From positions 620,001 through 684,000 of the forward strand of contig NZ_SMRO01000002.1 of NCBI RefSeq assembly GCF_004359985.1: 64,000 bases of DNA, read 5' to 3'. The position numbers and the translations under genes are program-made. Below the pieces are notes generated by a model. That model saw nothing but the letters and a program-made list of their open reading frames with translations, did not search any database and was not told where the DNA came from. Of the stretch, positions 16,721 through 26,224 are shown one piece after another (position 1 is the stretch's first letter; the number at the start of each line of letters is the position of its first letter). This stretch comes from Paraburkholderia flava (GTDB lineage: Bacteria; Pseudomonadota; Gammaproteobacteria; Burkholderiales; Burkholderiaceae).

Positions 16721-17892
16721 CGCGAATGACGAATATGCCGGGTTCTAGCGATGAGGCTCGTGAAGGGAGCGAGGCTTTGGGTGGTCGTGCGCGTGAGCAT
16801 GACGGGCCGCAAGGTCGGAGCGAGCGTGAGCCTGCTCGCGTGGAAGGTGATGAAGGCCATGACCACGCGTCGCATGACCACGCAGCGCATGACCACTCAG
16901 ACCACGGTCACGCGGCACACGATCACGCGGCGCACGACCACACGAACCACGACCACAAAACCCACAGTCACTCCCATTCCCACAGCGGCCACTCCCACCA
17001 CCACGCCCCCGCTGCAGGCCAGGGCCGCACATTCGCGCTCGCCGTCGCCTTGAACGTGCTGATCGTCGTCGTGCAGGCCGTCTACGGCGTGCTCGCGCAC
17101 TCGACCGCGCTGCTTGCCGATGCCGGCCACAACCTGTCCGACGTGCTCGGTCTGCTGCTCGCGTGGGGCGCGATGTGGCTCGCGACGCGCCGGCCGTCCG
17201 CGCGCTACACGTTCGGCCTGGGCAGCACGTCGATTCTCGCGTCGCTCGCGAACGCGGGGCTGCTGCTGTTCGCGTGCGGCGTGATTGTCGCGGAAGCGAT
17301 CGGGCGGCTGTTCTCGCCTGCGCCGGTCGCGGGGCTCGATGTGTTCGTCGTCGCGACGATCGGGATGGTCGTGAACGGCTTCTGCGCGTGGCTTTTCATG
17401 CGCGGCCAGGAGAAGGATCTCAACGTGCGCGGCGCGTTCATGCACATGGCCGCCGACGCCGCGATTTCCGCAGCGGTCGCGGTGAGCGGCCTCGTGATTC
17501 TTTTCACCGGCTGGGTGTGGCTCGATCCGGCGATGAGCATCGTCGTCGTCGCGGTGATCGTCTACGGCACGTGGGGGCTGCTGCGCGATTCGGTGCGGCT
17601 CGCGCTCGACGCGGTGCCGCCCGGCATCGACATGCAGCGCATCCGCGAGTTTCTCGCGACGCAGCCCGGCGTCACCGACGTGCACGACCTGCACGTTTGG
17701 GCCCTGTCGACAACCGGCAACGCGTTGACCGCACACCTCGTGATGCCCGCAGGCCATCCCGGCGATGCCGCCGTCGACGCGATGGTCGGCACGCTGCGCG
17801 AACGCTTCGAGATGCATCACGCGACGCTGCAGGTGGACCTCGGCACCACGTCGCACCGCTGCACGCTCGATCATCCGCCGCACGCGCATTGA
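16717..17892 (+). CDS. CDF-family divalent metal efflux protein with His-rich N-terminus (DmeF/ZitB-like)
   Basis: A 391-residue cation diffusion facilitator that exports divalent metal in exchange for protons. Residues 48-96 are a histidine/aspartate-rich segment (HDHAAHDH repeats and HSHSHSHSGHSHHH) expected to bind metal in the cytoplasm. Six membrane helices follow. The transport-site pairs are H138-x3-D142 in TM2 (AGHNLSD) and H243-x3-D247 in TM5 (HMAAD), then a C-terminal cytoplasmic domain. The ATG overlaps the stop of the ArsR gene (ATGA), indicating translational coupling. The His/His pairing points to Zn2+, Co2+ or Ni2+ rather than Mn2+. Confidence 0.92.
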   Translation: MTRMTNMPGSSDEAREGSEALGGRAREHDGPQGRSEREPARVEGDEGHDHASHDHAAHDHSDHGHAAHDHAAHDHTNHDHKTHSHSHSHSGHSHHHAPAAGQGRTFALAVALNVLIVVVQAVYGVLAHSTALLADAGHNLSDVLGLLLAWGAMWLATRRPSARYTFGLGSTSILASLANAGLLLFACGVIVAEAIGRLFSPAPVAGLDVFVVATIGMVVNGFCAWLFMRGQEKDLNVRGAFMHMAADAAISAAVAVSGLVILFTGWVWLDPAMSIVVVAVIVYGTWGLLRDSVRLALDAVPPGIDMQRIREFLATQPGVTDVHDLHVWALSTTGNALTAHLVMPAGHPGDAAVDAMVGTLRERFEMHHATLQVDLGTTSHRCTLDHPPHAH

Positions 17893-17974
17893 ACCTCGTG
17901 CGTTGATGCAGCGCACCCGGCGGCGTCGATCCGGCGGCGTACACTAGGCGACGTGTTCATCCGTGGAGGCCTGC

Positions 17975-19705
17975 ATGACTGCCGCTTCCCTCGATGCATC
18001 GCCGGTACTCATCGTCGGTGCGGGGCCGACCGGTCTCGCCGCTGCGCTCAGCCTTGCCCGCGCGCATGTGCCCGTGCGCGTGATCGACAAGGCGCCGCAA
18101 GCCGAGCCGCATTCGCGCGCAATCGGTATTCAGGCGCGCACGCTCGAACTGTTCGAACAGCATCGGCTCATCGAACCGTTTCTCGATCTCGGGCATCGCG
18201 CGCGCGCCGCGAATCTCTACTCGAACGGGCAGCGTCTCGTGCAACTCGATTTCGATCCATTGCAGACGCGCTATCCGTATCTGCTGTTTCTCGATCAGTC
18301 GATCACCGAGCGGTTGATGACCACGCATCTCGCGACGCTCGGTGTCGACGTCGAACGCGGCGTCGAGATGACGTCGTTCGAGCAGGGCGCCGATGGGTTG
18401 AGCGCGACGCTGCGTCGCGCGGACGGTCGCGTCGAAATGCTGCGGCCCGCGTATCTGATCGCCGCCGACGGGGCGCACAGCACGGTGCGTCATGGTCTGA
18501 AGATGGGTTTCGTCGGCAAGACGTTCGAGCAGACTTTCCTGCTCGCCGACCTGCACGCCGAGACCGGCTGGCCCGACGACGAATTCCATATCTTCGCGTC
18601 CGGCGAAGGGCTCGTCGCGTTGTTTCCGATGGGGGAGGGTCGACATCGGTTGATCGCTGATCGCTCGCCTTTGCCGCCCGACGCGGCGAATGCAGACAGC
18701 AACGCATCGCTCACCGCCACACAACCTTCGCTCGACGAATGCCGCGACATCGTCGCACGGCGTATTCATCATCCGCTCGAACTGTCGGCGCCTGGCTGGT
18801 CCTCGTACTTTCACGTGAACAGCAGGATGGTCGAGCAGTTGCGCAGCGGACGTGTGTTCCTCGCAGGCGATGCGGCGCACGTGCACAGCCCTGCCGGCGC
18901 GCAGGGGATGAACACCGGCATTCAGGAAGCGTTCAATCTCGGCTGGAAACTCGCCCGCGTGATGAAGGGCGGCGCACCCGACCGGCTGCTCGACACGTAT
19001 CACGCGGAACGTCATCCGATCGAACGCGAGGTGCTGCGGCAGACGAGCATGATTACGCAGATTGCGCAGGCCGATCACGGTCCGCTGAAACTGCTGCGCG
19101 AACGCGTGATGCCCGCGCTCGCCGCGCTTGGGCCGCTGCGCGATGCGGCGCGTCGGCAGATCAGCGAGCTGGCCGTGCAGTACCGGCGCTCGCCGCTGAC
19201 GCTTGAGCACATGCTCGACGGTGGTCCACGTGCGGGCGCACGGGCACCCGATGCGCGCGTGCATGTGGTCGACGGGCCGCTCGGACGCGCGCCGGGCATC
19301 GGCTGCGTGTTCGATCTGCACGATCCCGCGTTCTTCTCGCTGTTCCTGCTGATCGCGCCGGACGGCTCGGGCTCGCCCGCGCGCTCGAGCGACAGCACCG
19401 ACGATGCCGACTCGGCACTCGGCGACGGCGCGCGCCATGACGATCTCGACCGGCTCGCGGAAGCGGTCGAGCAGGCGTTGCCGGACGCGGTGCGCGTCTG
19501 GCGCGTGACGGATCTCGAAGGGGAGGCGGCGCTGTCGCTCGTCGAAGCGTATGGCCGCACGCGGCCGTCGTTCTATCTGCTGCGCCCGGATGGGTATGTC
19601 GGCGCGCGCGGCAGGCCGTCTTCCGACCTGCACGCGCTGGTGCGCTATTGCGAAGCGTGGTTCGCGAGAGAGGGTTCGACTGAGGCGGCTACGGTAGAGC
19701 GCTGA
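17975..19705 (+). CDS. FAD-dependent aromatic monooxygenase (class A flavoprotein hydroxylase)
   Basis: A 576-residue protein of the PHBH-like group, related to phenol and 3-(3-hydroxyphenyl)propionate hydroxylases. The Rossmann motif GAGPTG is at 15-20. The DG-type motif is AADGAHSTVRHGL. The second FAD motif is AGDAAHVHSPAGAQGMNTG. The last 150 residues have the thioredoxin-like fold layout found in phenol hydroxylase. GGAGG lies 5 nt before the ATG at 17975. The gene stands alone between the metal efflux unit and the convergent fds operon, so the aromatic substrate is not indicated by context. Confidence 0.87.
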   Translation: MTAASLDASPVLIVGAGPTGLAAALSLARAHVPVRVIDKAPQAEPHSRAIGIQARTLELFEQHRLIEPFLDLGHRARAANLYSNGQRLVQLDFDPLQTRYPYLLFLDQSITERLMTTHLATLGVDVERGVEMTSFEQGADGLSATLRRADGRVEMLRPAYLIAADGAHSTVRHGLKMGFVGKTFEQTFLLADLHAETGWPDDEFHIFASGEGLVALFPMGEGRHRLIADRSPLPPDAANADSNASLTATQPSLDECRDIVARRIHHPLELSAPGWSSYFHVNSRMVEQLRSGRVFLAGDAAHVHSPAGAQGMNTGIQEAFNLGWKLARVMKGGAPDRLLDTYHAERHPIEREVLRQTSMITQIAQADHGPLKLLRERVMPALAALGPLRDAARRQISELAVQYRRSPLTLEHMLDGGPRAGARAPDARVHVVDGPLGRAPGIGCVFDLHDPAFFSLFLLIAPDGSGSPARSSDSTDDADSALGDGARHDDLDRLAEAVEQALPDAVRVWRVTDLEGEAALSLVEAYGRTRPSFYLLRPDGYVGARGRPSSDLHALVRYCEAWFAREGSTEAATVER

Positions 19706-19747
19706 CGTTGCCGCATTGACATGGCAACGTCAGCATGCAGAACAACG

Positions 19748-19993
19748 TCACGCAGTCGCAGGCGCCGGCGTCAGCGCTTCACGATGCAGCAGCAACGCCT
19801 CGCGAACGATCGGCGACATCGCGATGGCCGTCGGCGGACCGTCGAGCGTCGCGAGGATCGCACGCCGCATCCGCGGCTCCCAGAAGCGGTGAATGTGATC
19901 GGCGATGCTGGTGATCGCTTCGTCGCGATCGGGCAGCGACTCGAAGAACTCGCCGATCCGGTTGGCCATGTCGATCAGGTTGTTGTCGTTCAT
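19748..19993 (-). CDS. fdsD: Formate dehydrogenase delta subunit (FdsD)
   Basis: An 81-residue protein matching the small FdsD subunit family, with the characteristic LIDMANRIGEFFESLPDR start and HIHRFWEPRMRR core. FdsD is needed for assembly or stability of the soluble NAD-dependent formate dehydrogenase. It is the last gene of the operon, 9 bp after fdsA, and its Shine-Dalgarno (GAGGA) overlaps the fdsA stop codon, implying coupling. Confidence 0.9.
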   Translation of the reverse strand: MNDNNLIDMANRIGEFFESLPDRDEAITSIADHIHRFWEPRMRRAILATLDGPPTAIAMSPIVREALLLHREALTPAPATA

Positions 19994-20002
19994 TGCCTGT
20001 CC

Positions 20003-22948
20003 TCACTTGCCCGTGGTCGCACCGGCCAGCTCGCGCTTGCGCAGCAGTTCGAGCTGTTCCGTATTGAAGCGCGAGTATTCCTGCTGCCACTCGGACGGTT
20101 GCGCGACCGGCGTCACCTGCACCGCCGTGACCTTGTATTCCGGACAGTTGGTTGCCCAGTCGGAACTGTCGGTCGTGATCACGTTCGCGCCCGATTCGGG
20201 GAAGTGGAACGTCGTGTACACGACGCCCGGCTGCATCCGGTCGCTGACCTTCGCGCGCAGCACGGTCTGCCCCGCGCGCGATTCGATGCCGACCCAGTCG
20301 TCGTTGCGGATGCCGCGTTCCTCCGCGTCGTGCGGATGGATCTCGAGACGGTCCTCGTCGTGCCAGCGCGAGTTCTCGGTGCGGCGCGTCTGCGCACCGA
20401 CGTTGTACTGCGACAGGATCCGGCCGGTCGTCAGGATCAGCGGATACTTGCGCGTAACCTTTTCCGGCGACGCGATGAACTTCGTGATCACGAACTTGCC
20501 CTTGCCGCGCACGAACTCGTCGACGTGCATCGTCGGCGTGCCGAAGGGCGCTTCCTCGTTGCACGGCCACTGGATACTGCCGAGCTCGTCGATCTTCGCG
20601 TACGACACACCGTGGAAAGTCGGCGTGAGGCGGGCGATCTCGTCCATGATCTCGCCCGGATGCGCGTAGTCCATCTCGTAGCCGAGCGCGCGCGACAGCA
20701 GCAGCGTCACTTCCCAGTCTGCGTAGCCCGCGAGCGGCGGCATCACCTTGCGCACGCGCGAGACGCGACGTTCGGCGTTGGTGAACGTACCGTCCTTCTC
20801 GAGGAACGTCGAACCGGGCAGCAGCACGTGTGCGTACTTCGCGGTTTCGTTCAGGAAGATGTCCTGCACGACGATGCATTCCATCGACGACAGCGCCTGC
20901 GACACATGGTGCGTGTCCGGATCCGACTGCACGATGTCTTCGCCCTGGCAATACAGGCCCATGAAGGTGCCGTGCACGGCGGCGTCGAACATGTTCGGAA
21001 TGCGCAGGCCGGGTTCTGGTTGCAGCGTGACGTTCCATGCGTCTTCGAACTGCGTGCGCACGATCGGGTCGCCGATATGGCGGTAGCCCGGCAGTTCGTG
21101 CGGGAACGAGCCCATGTCGCACGAGCCCTGCACGTTGTTCTGGCCGCGCAGCGGGTTCACACCGACACCTTCGCGGCCGATGTTGCCGGTCGCCATCGCG
21201 AGGTTCGCGATGCCCATCACCGTCGTCGAACCCTGTGCGTGTTCGGTCACGCCAAGGCCGTAGTAGATCGCTGCGTTGCCGCCGGTCGCGTAGATACGCG
21301 CGGCTTCGCGAACCAGTTGCGCGGGCACGCCGGTCACGTCAGCAGTAGCTTCGGGCGAATTCTCCGGCAGCGAGACGAAATCGCGCCACTGTTCGAATGC
21401 GCGGGTTTCGCAGCGCTCGGCGATGAAGGCGTCGGCCGCCAGACCTTCGGTGACGATCACGTGCGCGAGCGCCGTGACCATCGCGACGTTCGTGCCGGGC
21501 CGCAGTTGCAGATGGTGTGATGCCTTCACGTGCGGCGTGTCGACGATGTCGATGCGGCGCGGGTCGATCACGATCAGCTGCGCGCCTTCGCGCACGCGGC
21601 GCTTCAGACGCGAGCCGAACACCGGGTGGCCGTCGGTCGGATTCGCGCCGATCACGACGATCACGTCGGCCTTTTCGATCGAGCGGAATGTCTGCGTACC
21701 CGCCGATTCGCCGATCGTCGTCTTCAGGCCATAGCCGGTCGGCGAATGGCAGACGCGTGCGCAGGTGTCGACGTTGTTGTTGCCGAACGCGGCCCGCACG
21801 AGTTTCTGCACGAGGTAGGTTTCCTCGTTCGTGCAGCGCGACGACGTGATCCCGCCGATCGAATCGCGGCCGTGCTTGGCCTGGATGCGGCGGAATTCGG
21901 AAGCCGCGTAAGCGATCGCTTCTTCCCAACTGACTTCGCGCCACGGATCGGTGATCTTCGCGCGGATCATCGGCTTCGTGATGCGGTCCTTGTGCGTTGC
22001 GTAGCCCCATGCAAAGCGGCCCTTCACGCACGCGTGACCTTCGTTCGCGTCGCCGTTCTTGTGCGGCACCATCCGCACGACCTGGTTGCCCTTCATCTCG
22101 GCCTTGAACGAGCAACCGACGCCGCAGTACGCGCAGGTCGTCACGACCGAGTGTTCGGCCTGGCCGAGCATCACGATGCTCTTTTCCTGCAGCGTCGCGG
22201 TCGGGCACGCAGCGACGCACGCGCCGCACGACACGCACTCGGAATCCATGAACGGCTGGTTTTCGCTCGCAGCGACGCGCGACTCGAAACCGCGGCCCGC
22301 GATGGTCAGCGCGAACGTGCCCTGCGTTTCTTCACAGGCGCGCACGCAGCGATTGCAGACGATGCACTTCGACGGGTCGTACGTGAAGTACGGGTTCGAC
22401 TCGTCTTTCTTGTCCTTCAGGTGATTCGAACCGTCGAAGCCGTAGCGCACTTCGCGCAGACCCGTCACGCCGGCCATGTCCTGCAGTTCGCAGTCGCCGT
22501 TCGCGGGGCAGGTGAGGCAGTCGAGCGGGTGATCGGAGATGTACAGCTCCATCACGTTACGGCGCAGCGACTGCAGACGGTCGGTCTGCGTGCGCACCTT
22601 CATGCCGGCTTCGACCGGCGTCGTGCACGATGCCGGATAGCCGCGTCGTCCTTCGATCTCGACGAGACACAGACGGCACGAGCCGAACGGTTCGAGCGAG
22701 TCGGTCGCGCAGAGCTTCGGCACGTTGACGCCCGCGTCGATCGCGGCGCGCATCACGGATGTGCCGGCCGGCACCGTGACGGACTGACCGTCGATCTCGA
22801 GCGTCACGTCGACGTCGGAGTAACGCATCGGCGTGCCGTAGTCGGTTTCGTCCATCGGTGAGCGGGCGCCGCGTTGCTGCGCCTGCGATTTGCAACTGCA
22901 GTTGCCGGAGCCGCAACCGCCGGCAGTGGAAATAAGCGCGTCGGACAT
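20003..22948 (-). CDS. fdsA: Formate dehydrogenase alpha subunit (FdsA), molybdenum/bis-MGD catalytic subunit
   Basis: A 981-residue catalytic subunit that oxidises formate to CO2. Cofactor sites in order: a 2Fe-2S cluster (C80, C91, C94, C108), a His-Cys3 4Fe-4S site (H140, C144, C147, C153), two ferredoxin-type 4Fe-4S motifs (C195-C205 and C238-C248), the 4Fe-4S cluster of the molybdopterin domain (C272, C275, C279, C307), then the Mo ligand C400 followed by H401 in ARVCHSPTG. It therefore uses cysteine, not selenocysteine. The ATG at 22948 has AGGGAG upstream. An N-terminal segment of about 40 residues rich in Gly and Cys precedes the first domain. Confidence 0.96.
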   Translation of the reverse strand: MSDALISTAGGCGSGNCSCKSQAQQRGARSPMDETDYGTPMRYSDVDVTLEIDGQSVTVPAGTSVMRAAIDAGVNVPKLCATDSLEPFGSCRLCLVEIEGRRGYPASCTTPVEAGMKVRTQTDRLQSLRRNVMELYISDHPLDCLTCPANGDCELQDMAGVTGLREVRYGFDGSNHLKDKKDESNPYFTYDPSKCIVCNRCVRACEETQGTFALTIAGRGFESRVAASENQPFMDSECVSCGACVAACPTATLQEKSIVMLGQAEHSVVTTCAYCGVGCSFKAEMKGNQVVRMVPHKNGDANEGHACVKGRFAWGYATHKDRITKPMIRAKITDPWREVSWEEAIAYAASEFRRIQAKHGRDSIGGITSSRCTNEETYLVQKLVRAAFGNNNVDTCARVCHSPTGYGLKTTIGESAGTQTFRSIEKADVIVVIGANPTDGHPVFGSRLKRRVREGAQLIVIDPRRIDIVDTPHVKASHHLQLRPGTNVAMVTALAHVIVTEGLAADAFIAERCETRAFEQWRDFVSLPENSPEATADVTGVPAQLVREAARIYATGGNAAIYYGLGVTEHAQGSTTVMGIANLAMATGNIGREGVGVNPLRGQNNVQGSCDMGSFPHELPGYRHIGDPIVRTQFEDAWNVTLQPEPGLRIPNMFDAAVHGTFMGLYCQGEDIVQSDPDTHHVSQALSSMECIVVQDIFLNETAKYAHVLLPGSTFLEKDGTFTNAERRVSRVRKVMPPLAGYADWEVTLLLSRALGYEMDYAHPGEIMDEIARLTPTFHGVSYAKIDELGSIQWPCNEEAPFGTPTMHVDEFVRGKGKFVITKFIASPEKVTRKYPLILTTGRILSQYNVGAQTRRTENSRWHDEDRLEIHPHDAEERGIRNDDWVGIESRAGQTVLRAKVSDRMQPGVVYTTFHFPESGANVITTDSSDWATNCPEYKVTAVQVTPVAQPSEWQQEYSRFNTEQLELLRKRELAGATTGK

Positions 22949-22962
22949 GGTGTGCTCCCTGT

Positions 22963-24525
22963 TCAGGCTGCCGCCGCGCGGGCGGTCGGAACGGTATCGA
23001 GACCGAAGTCTGCGGGGAAATGATCGAGTGCGGACAGTACCGGGAACGGCGTCATGCCGCCCATCGCACAGAGTGAGCCGGAGACCATCGTGTCGCACAG
23101 GTCGCGCAGTAGCGTTACCTGCCGCGTCGAGGTGTCGCCGTTGCGGATGCGCTGGATCACTTCGACGCCGCGCGTCGCGCCGATCCGGCATGGCGTGCAC
23201 TTGCCGCACGATTCGAGTGCGCAGAAATGCATCGCGTACTGTGCGAGCTCCGCGAGATTCGACGTGTCGTCGTGTACGACGAGGCCGCCGTGACCGACTA
23301 CTGCGCCGACCGCTGCGTAGGCCTCGTAATCCATCGGGATGTCCCACTGGCTTTCGGGCAGATACGTGCCGAGCGGGCCACCGACCTGCACGGCGCGTGC
23401 GGGCCGGCCGCTTGCGGTGCCGTCGCCGTATTCATAGAGCAGTTCGCGCAACGTTACGCCGAACGCGAGTTCGACGAGACCGCCTTGCTTCACGTTGCCC
23501 GCAAGCTGGAACGGCAGCGTGCCGCGCGAGCGACCCATGCCGAAGTCCTTGTAGTGCGCGGCGCCCTTCGCGAAGATGATCGGTACGGTGGCGAGCGTGA
23601 TCACGTTGTTGATCACGGTAGGCTTGCCGTACAGCCCTGCGAGCGCCGGCAACGGCGGCTTCGCGCGCACGATGCCGCGCTTGCCTTCGAGCGATTCGAG
23701 CATCGCGGTTTCTTCGCCGCACACGTACGCGCCCGCGCCCTTTGCAACGAACAGTTCGAAGCGATGTCCGGAGCCGAGTACGCTGTCGCCGAGCCAGCCT
23801 GCCGCACGTGCTTTATCGATGGCCGTTTCGAGCGCCGCGATCGCATGCGGGTATTCGCTGCGTACGTAGATGTGGCCGACCGTCGCGCCGGTGACGATGC
23901 CAGCGATCGTCATCCCTTCGATCAGCACGAACGGATCGCTTTCCATCACGAGGCGGTCGGAGAACGTGCCCGAGTCGCCTTCGTCCGCGTTGCAGACGAT
24001 GTACTTCTGGTCGGCCTGCGCGCCGCGTACCGTGCGCCACTTGATGCCGGCCGGGAACGCGGCGCCGCCGCGGCCGCGCAGCCCGGATTCGATCAGTGCG
24101 GCGCAGGCAGCGTCGCCGTCCATTGCGAGCGCGTTCTTCAATCCTTCGAGGCCGCCGTGCGCGACGTAGTCGTCGGTGGAGAGCGGATCCGTGATGCCGA
24201 TGCGTGCGAACGTCAGGCGCTGCTGCTTCTTCAGATACGGAATCTCGTCGACGATGCCGACGTTGTTTGCATGCGCGCCGCCTTCGACGAAGCCTGCGTC
24301 GAACAGCGACGCGATGTCCGCTTCATCGACGTTCGCATAGCCGACGCGGCCTTGCGGCGTTTCGACTTCGACGAGCGGTTCGAGCCACAGCAATCCGCGC
24401 GATCCGTTGCGGACGATGTCGAGCGCGATGCCGCGGCGTGCCGCTTCGGCTGCGATCGATGCAGCGAGTGCGTCGGCGCCGAGCGCAAGTGCCGACGAAT
24501 CGCATGGAATAAACACGCGGGTCAT
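22963..24525 (-). CDS. fdsB: Formate dehydrogenase beta subunit (FdsB), NAD/FMN diaphorase subunit
   Basis: A 520-residue homologue of the NuoF / complex I 51-kDa subunit, passing electrons from the alpha subunit clusters to NAD+. It has an N-terminal thioredoxin-like part, the FMN and NADH sites (SGLRGRGGAAFPAGIKW, CNADEGDSGTFSDR, GAGAYVCGEETAM) and the 4Fe-4S site near the C-terminus (ESCGKCTPCRIG and a later Cys in SGSLCAMGG). It overlaps fdsG by 4 nt (ATGA) and is separated from fdsA by 14 bp, so the genes are one operon. Confidence 0.96.
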   Translation of the reverse strand: MTRVFIPCDSSALALGADALAASIAAEAARRGIALDIVRNGSRGLLWLEPLVEVETPQGRVGYANVDEADIASLFDAGFVEGGAHANNVGIVDEIPYLKKQQRLTFARIGITDPLSTDDYVAHGGLEGLKNALAMDGDAACAALIESGLRGRGGAAFPAGIKWRTVRGAQADQKYIVCNADEGDSGTFSDRLVMESDPFVLIEGMTIAGIVTGATVGHIYVRSEYPHAIAALETAIDKARAAGWLGDSVLGSGHRFELFVAKGAGAYVCGEETAMLESLEGKRGIVRAKPPLPALAGLYGKPTVINNVITLATVPIIFAKGAAHYKDFGMGRSRGTLPFQLAGNVKQGGLVELAFGVTLRELLYEYGDGTASGRPARAVQVGGPLGTYLPESQWDIPMDYEAYAAVGAVVGHGGLVVHDDTSNLAELAQYAMHFCALESCGKCTPCRIGATRGVEVIQRIRNGDTSTRQVTLLRDLCDTMVSGSLCAMGGMTPFPVLSALDHFPADFGLDTVPTARAAAA

Positions 24526-25022
24526 GCTGTTTTCTCCATGGGCTTCGTTGCTTCGACGGCAGCATTAAAGAGCCGGTCGAATTTCTGCGGCGTGACCTTG
24601 GCGTGCAGCTCGCCGTTGATCGTCAGTGCCGGCGACAGCGCGCACTGACCAAGGCAATACACCGATTCGAGCCCGACGGGTCCGCCGTGCGCAGGGTGCT
24701 GCGTTTCGAAGCGGCAACCGGTGCGCGCTTCGATGTGCTGCGCGAGCGCTTCGGTTCCCATGCTGCGGCACGCTTCGGCGCGACACAGCTGCACCGTGAC
24801 GGTCGCGGCCGGCTCGGTGCGGAAATGATGGTAGTAGGTGATGACGCCGTGCACTTCGGCGCGAGACAGATTCATCGTGCGGGCCAGCGGACCGATCGCG
24901 GCCTGCGGCACGAAACCGACGTCGTCCTGGATCGCGTGCAGGACTGCGATCAGCGACATGCCTGGCCGCGCGTGACGCTCGACGAGCGCCTCGGGGGCGA
25001 GGTCCTGAGATTCGTCCAACAT
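24522..25022 (-). CDS. fdsG: Formate dehydrogenase gamma subunit (FdsG), 2Fe-2S thioredoxin-like subunit
   Basis: A 166-residue NuoE-type subunit with a thioredoxin-like 2Fe-2S domain. The four ligands are C80 and C85 (QLCRAEACRSMG) and C123 and C127 (VYCLGQCALSP). It works with FdsB in the diaphorase part of the complex. It is the first gene of the leftward fdsG-fdsB-fdsA-fdsD operon, just downstream of a divergent regulatory region shared with the ModE-like regulator gene. Confidence 0.95.
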   Translation of the reverse strand: MLDESQDLAPEALVERHARPGMSLIAVLHAIQDDVGFVPQAAIGPLARTMNLSRAEVHGVITYYHHFRTEPAATVTVQLCRAEACRSMGTEALAQHIEARTGCRFETQHPAHGGPVGLESVYCLGQCALSPALTINGELHAKVTPQKFDRLFNAAVEATKPMEKTA

Positions 25023-25153
25023 GTGGCTCCTCCGAAGTCAAATATGCACTTGTGATTCATAATGCGTGCATCTATGCTTCTTCTATTTACTGTGGGTATC
25101 TCGAACGATAGGCGGCGACGCCGGCTTGTGCAATAGGATGCGTCTCAACATAT
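25023..25153. promoter_or_regulatory. Divergent control region between fdsG and its regulator
   Basis: 131 bp of A+T-richer DNA separates the two divergent starts. ATGCAC (25044-25049) and GTGCAT (25066-25071) form an inverted repeat with 16 bp between arms. A further A+T-rich dyad-like patch (CATATATGATC) lies directly at the regulator start. These are candidate binding sites only. Confidence 0.35.
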
Positions 25154-26224
25154 ATGATCAAGATTGAATGCCGGGCGCAGCTGGTCGTGCGCGATGTGGA
25201 TGGGCGAGAGGCCAGCCTGACGGATGTCGTGCCGCTGCTCGCATTCGTCGATGAGGCGGGGAGCATTGCGCAGGCGGCGACACTCAAGGGTTTGTCCTAC
25301 CGTCACGCGTGGGGATTGCTGCGCAGTATCGAAGAGCGGTTAGGCGGACCATTGATCGCGAAGGAGCGCGGCCGTGGCTCGGTGCTGTCCGAGCTGGGGC
25401 AGGCGGTGCTGCGTTCGCAGCGTCTATGCGGCGAGCGGCTCGCGGGCAACATGCAGGCACTCGCGAGCGAAGTGGCCAGCGATCTGAACCGCTGGCTCGC
25501 GCCGCCCGCCGACGACGTGCGCATCCATGCGTCGCACGGCTATGCGGTCGCGGCGCTGGTGACCGCGCTGGTTGCGGCCGACGTGCCGGTCGACATCAAG
25601 TACCGCGACAGTGCGGAAGCGGTGACGGCACTGGCGCGAGGCGAGTGCGACCTCGCCGGGTTTCATCTGCCGCGTGGCGAGTTTCGTGAGGCGTGTGCCG
25701 ATACGTACCGGCGCTGGCTCGATCCTGAGCGTCATGTGCTGGTGCATCTGACGCAGCGCAAACAAGGCTTGTTTCTCGCGCGAGGCAACCCGAAGCGGAT
25801 CGCGGGGCTCAGCGATCTTTCGCGCGACGACATCCGCTTCGTCAACCGGCAGCCGGGTTCCGGCACGCGTCTGCTGCTCGATCTGGCGCTGCGCGGTATC
25901 GGCATCGATCCCGATCGGGTGAACGGCTATGCGTCCGCCGAGCTGACGCACTCGGCGATCGCGGCGTTCGTCGCGAGCGGGATGGCCGACGTCGGCTTCG
26001 GCGTCGAGCCGGCCGCGCATCACTTCGGACTCGATTTCGTTCCGGTCGTCGACGAGGACTATTACTTCGCGTGCGACCGGACGCGGCTATCGCGAACGCC
26101 GCTCGCGACGGTCATCGATCTGTTGCGTGGCGATGCGTTTCTGCAGAGCGTGTCGCACCTGGAGGGCTACGATCCGGTCGACTGCGGACAGGTGTTCGAT
26201 CTTGAGGTGGGATGGAGCGGGTGA
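25154..26224 (+). CDS. ModE-like winged-helix regulator with molybdate-binding-protein-like effector domain (probable regulator of fds)
   Basis: A 356-residue regulator. The first 110 residues form a LysR/ModE-type winged helix (AFVDEAGSIAQAATLKGLSY, then HAWGLLRSIEERLGGPLI), the SYRHAWGLL segment being typical of ModE rather than of classical LysR proteins. The rest resembles the PBP-like domain of COG1910 (VRFVNRQPGSGTRLLLDL and ASGMADVGFGVEPAAH), related to periplasmic molybdate-binding proteins. It is divergent from the molybdenum enzyme operon fdsGBAD, so it probably controls it in response to formate, molybdate or molybdopterin. Which ligand is bound cannot be read from sequence. Confidence 0.85.
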   Translation: MIKIECRAQLVVRDVDGREASLTDVVPLLAFVDEAGSIAQAATLKGLSYRHAWGLLRSIEERLGGPLIAKERGRGSVLSELGQAVLRSQRLCGERLAGNMQALASEVASDLNRWLAPPADDVRIHASHGYAVAALVTALVAADVPVDIKYRDSAEAVTALARGECDLAGFHLPRGEFREACADTYRRWLDPERHVLVHLTQRKQGLFLARGNPKRIAGLSDLSRDDIRFVNRQPGSGTRLLLDLALRGIGIDPDRVNGYASAELTHSAIAAFVASGMADVGFGVEPAAHHFGLDFVPVVDEDYYFACDRTRLSRTPLATVIDLLRGDAFLQSVSHLEGYDPVDCGQVFDLEVGWSG

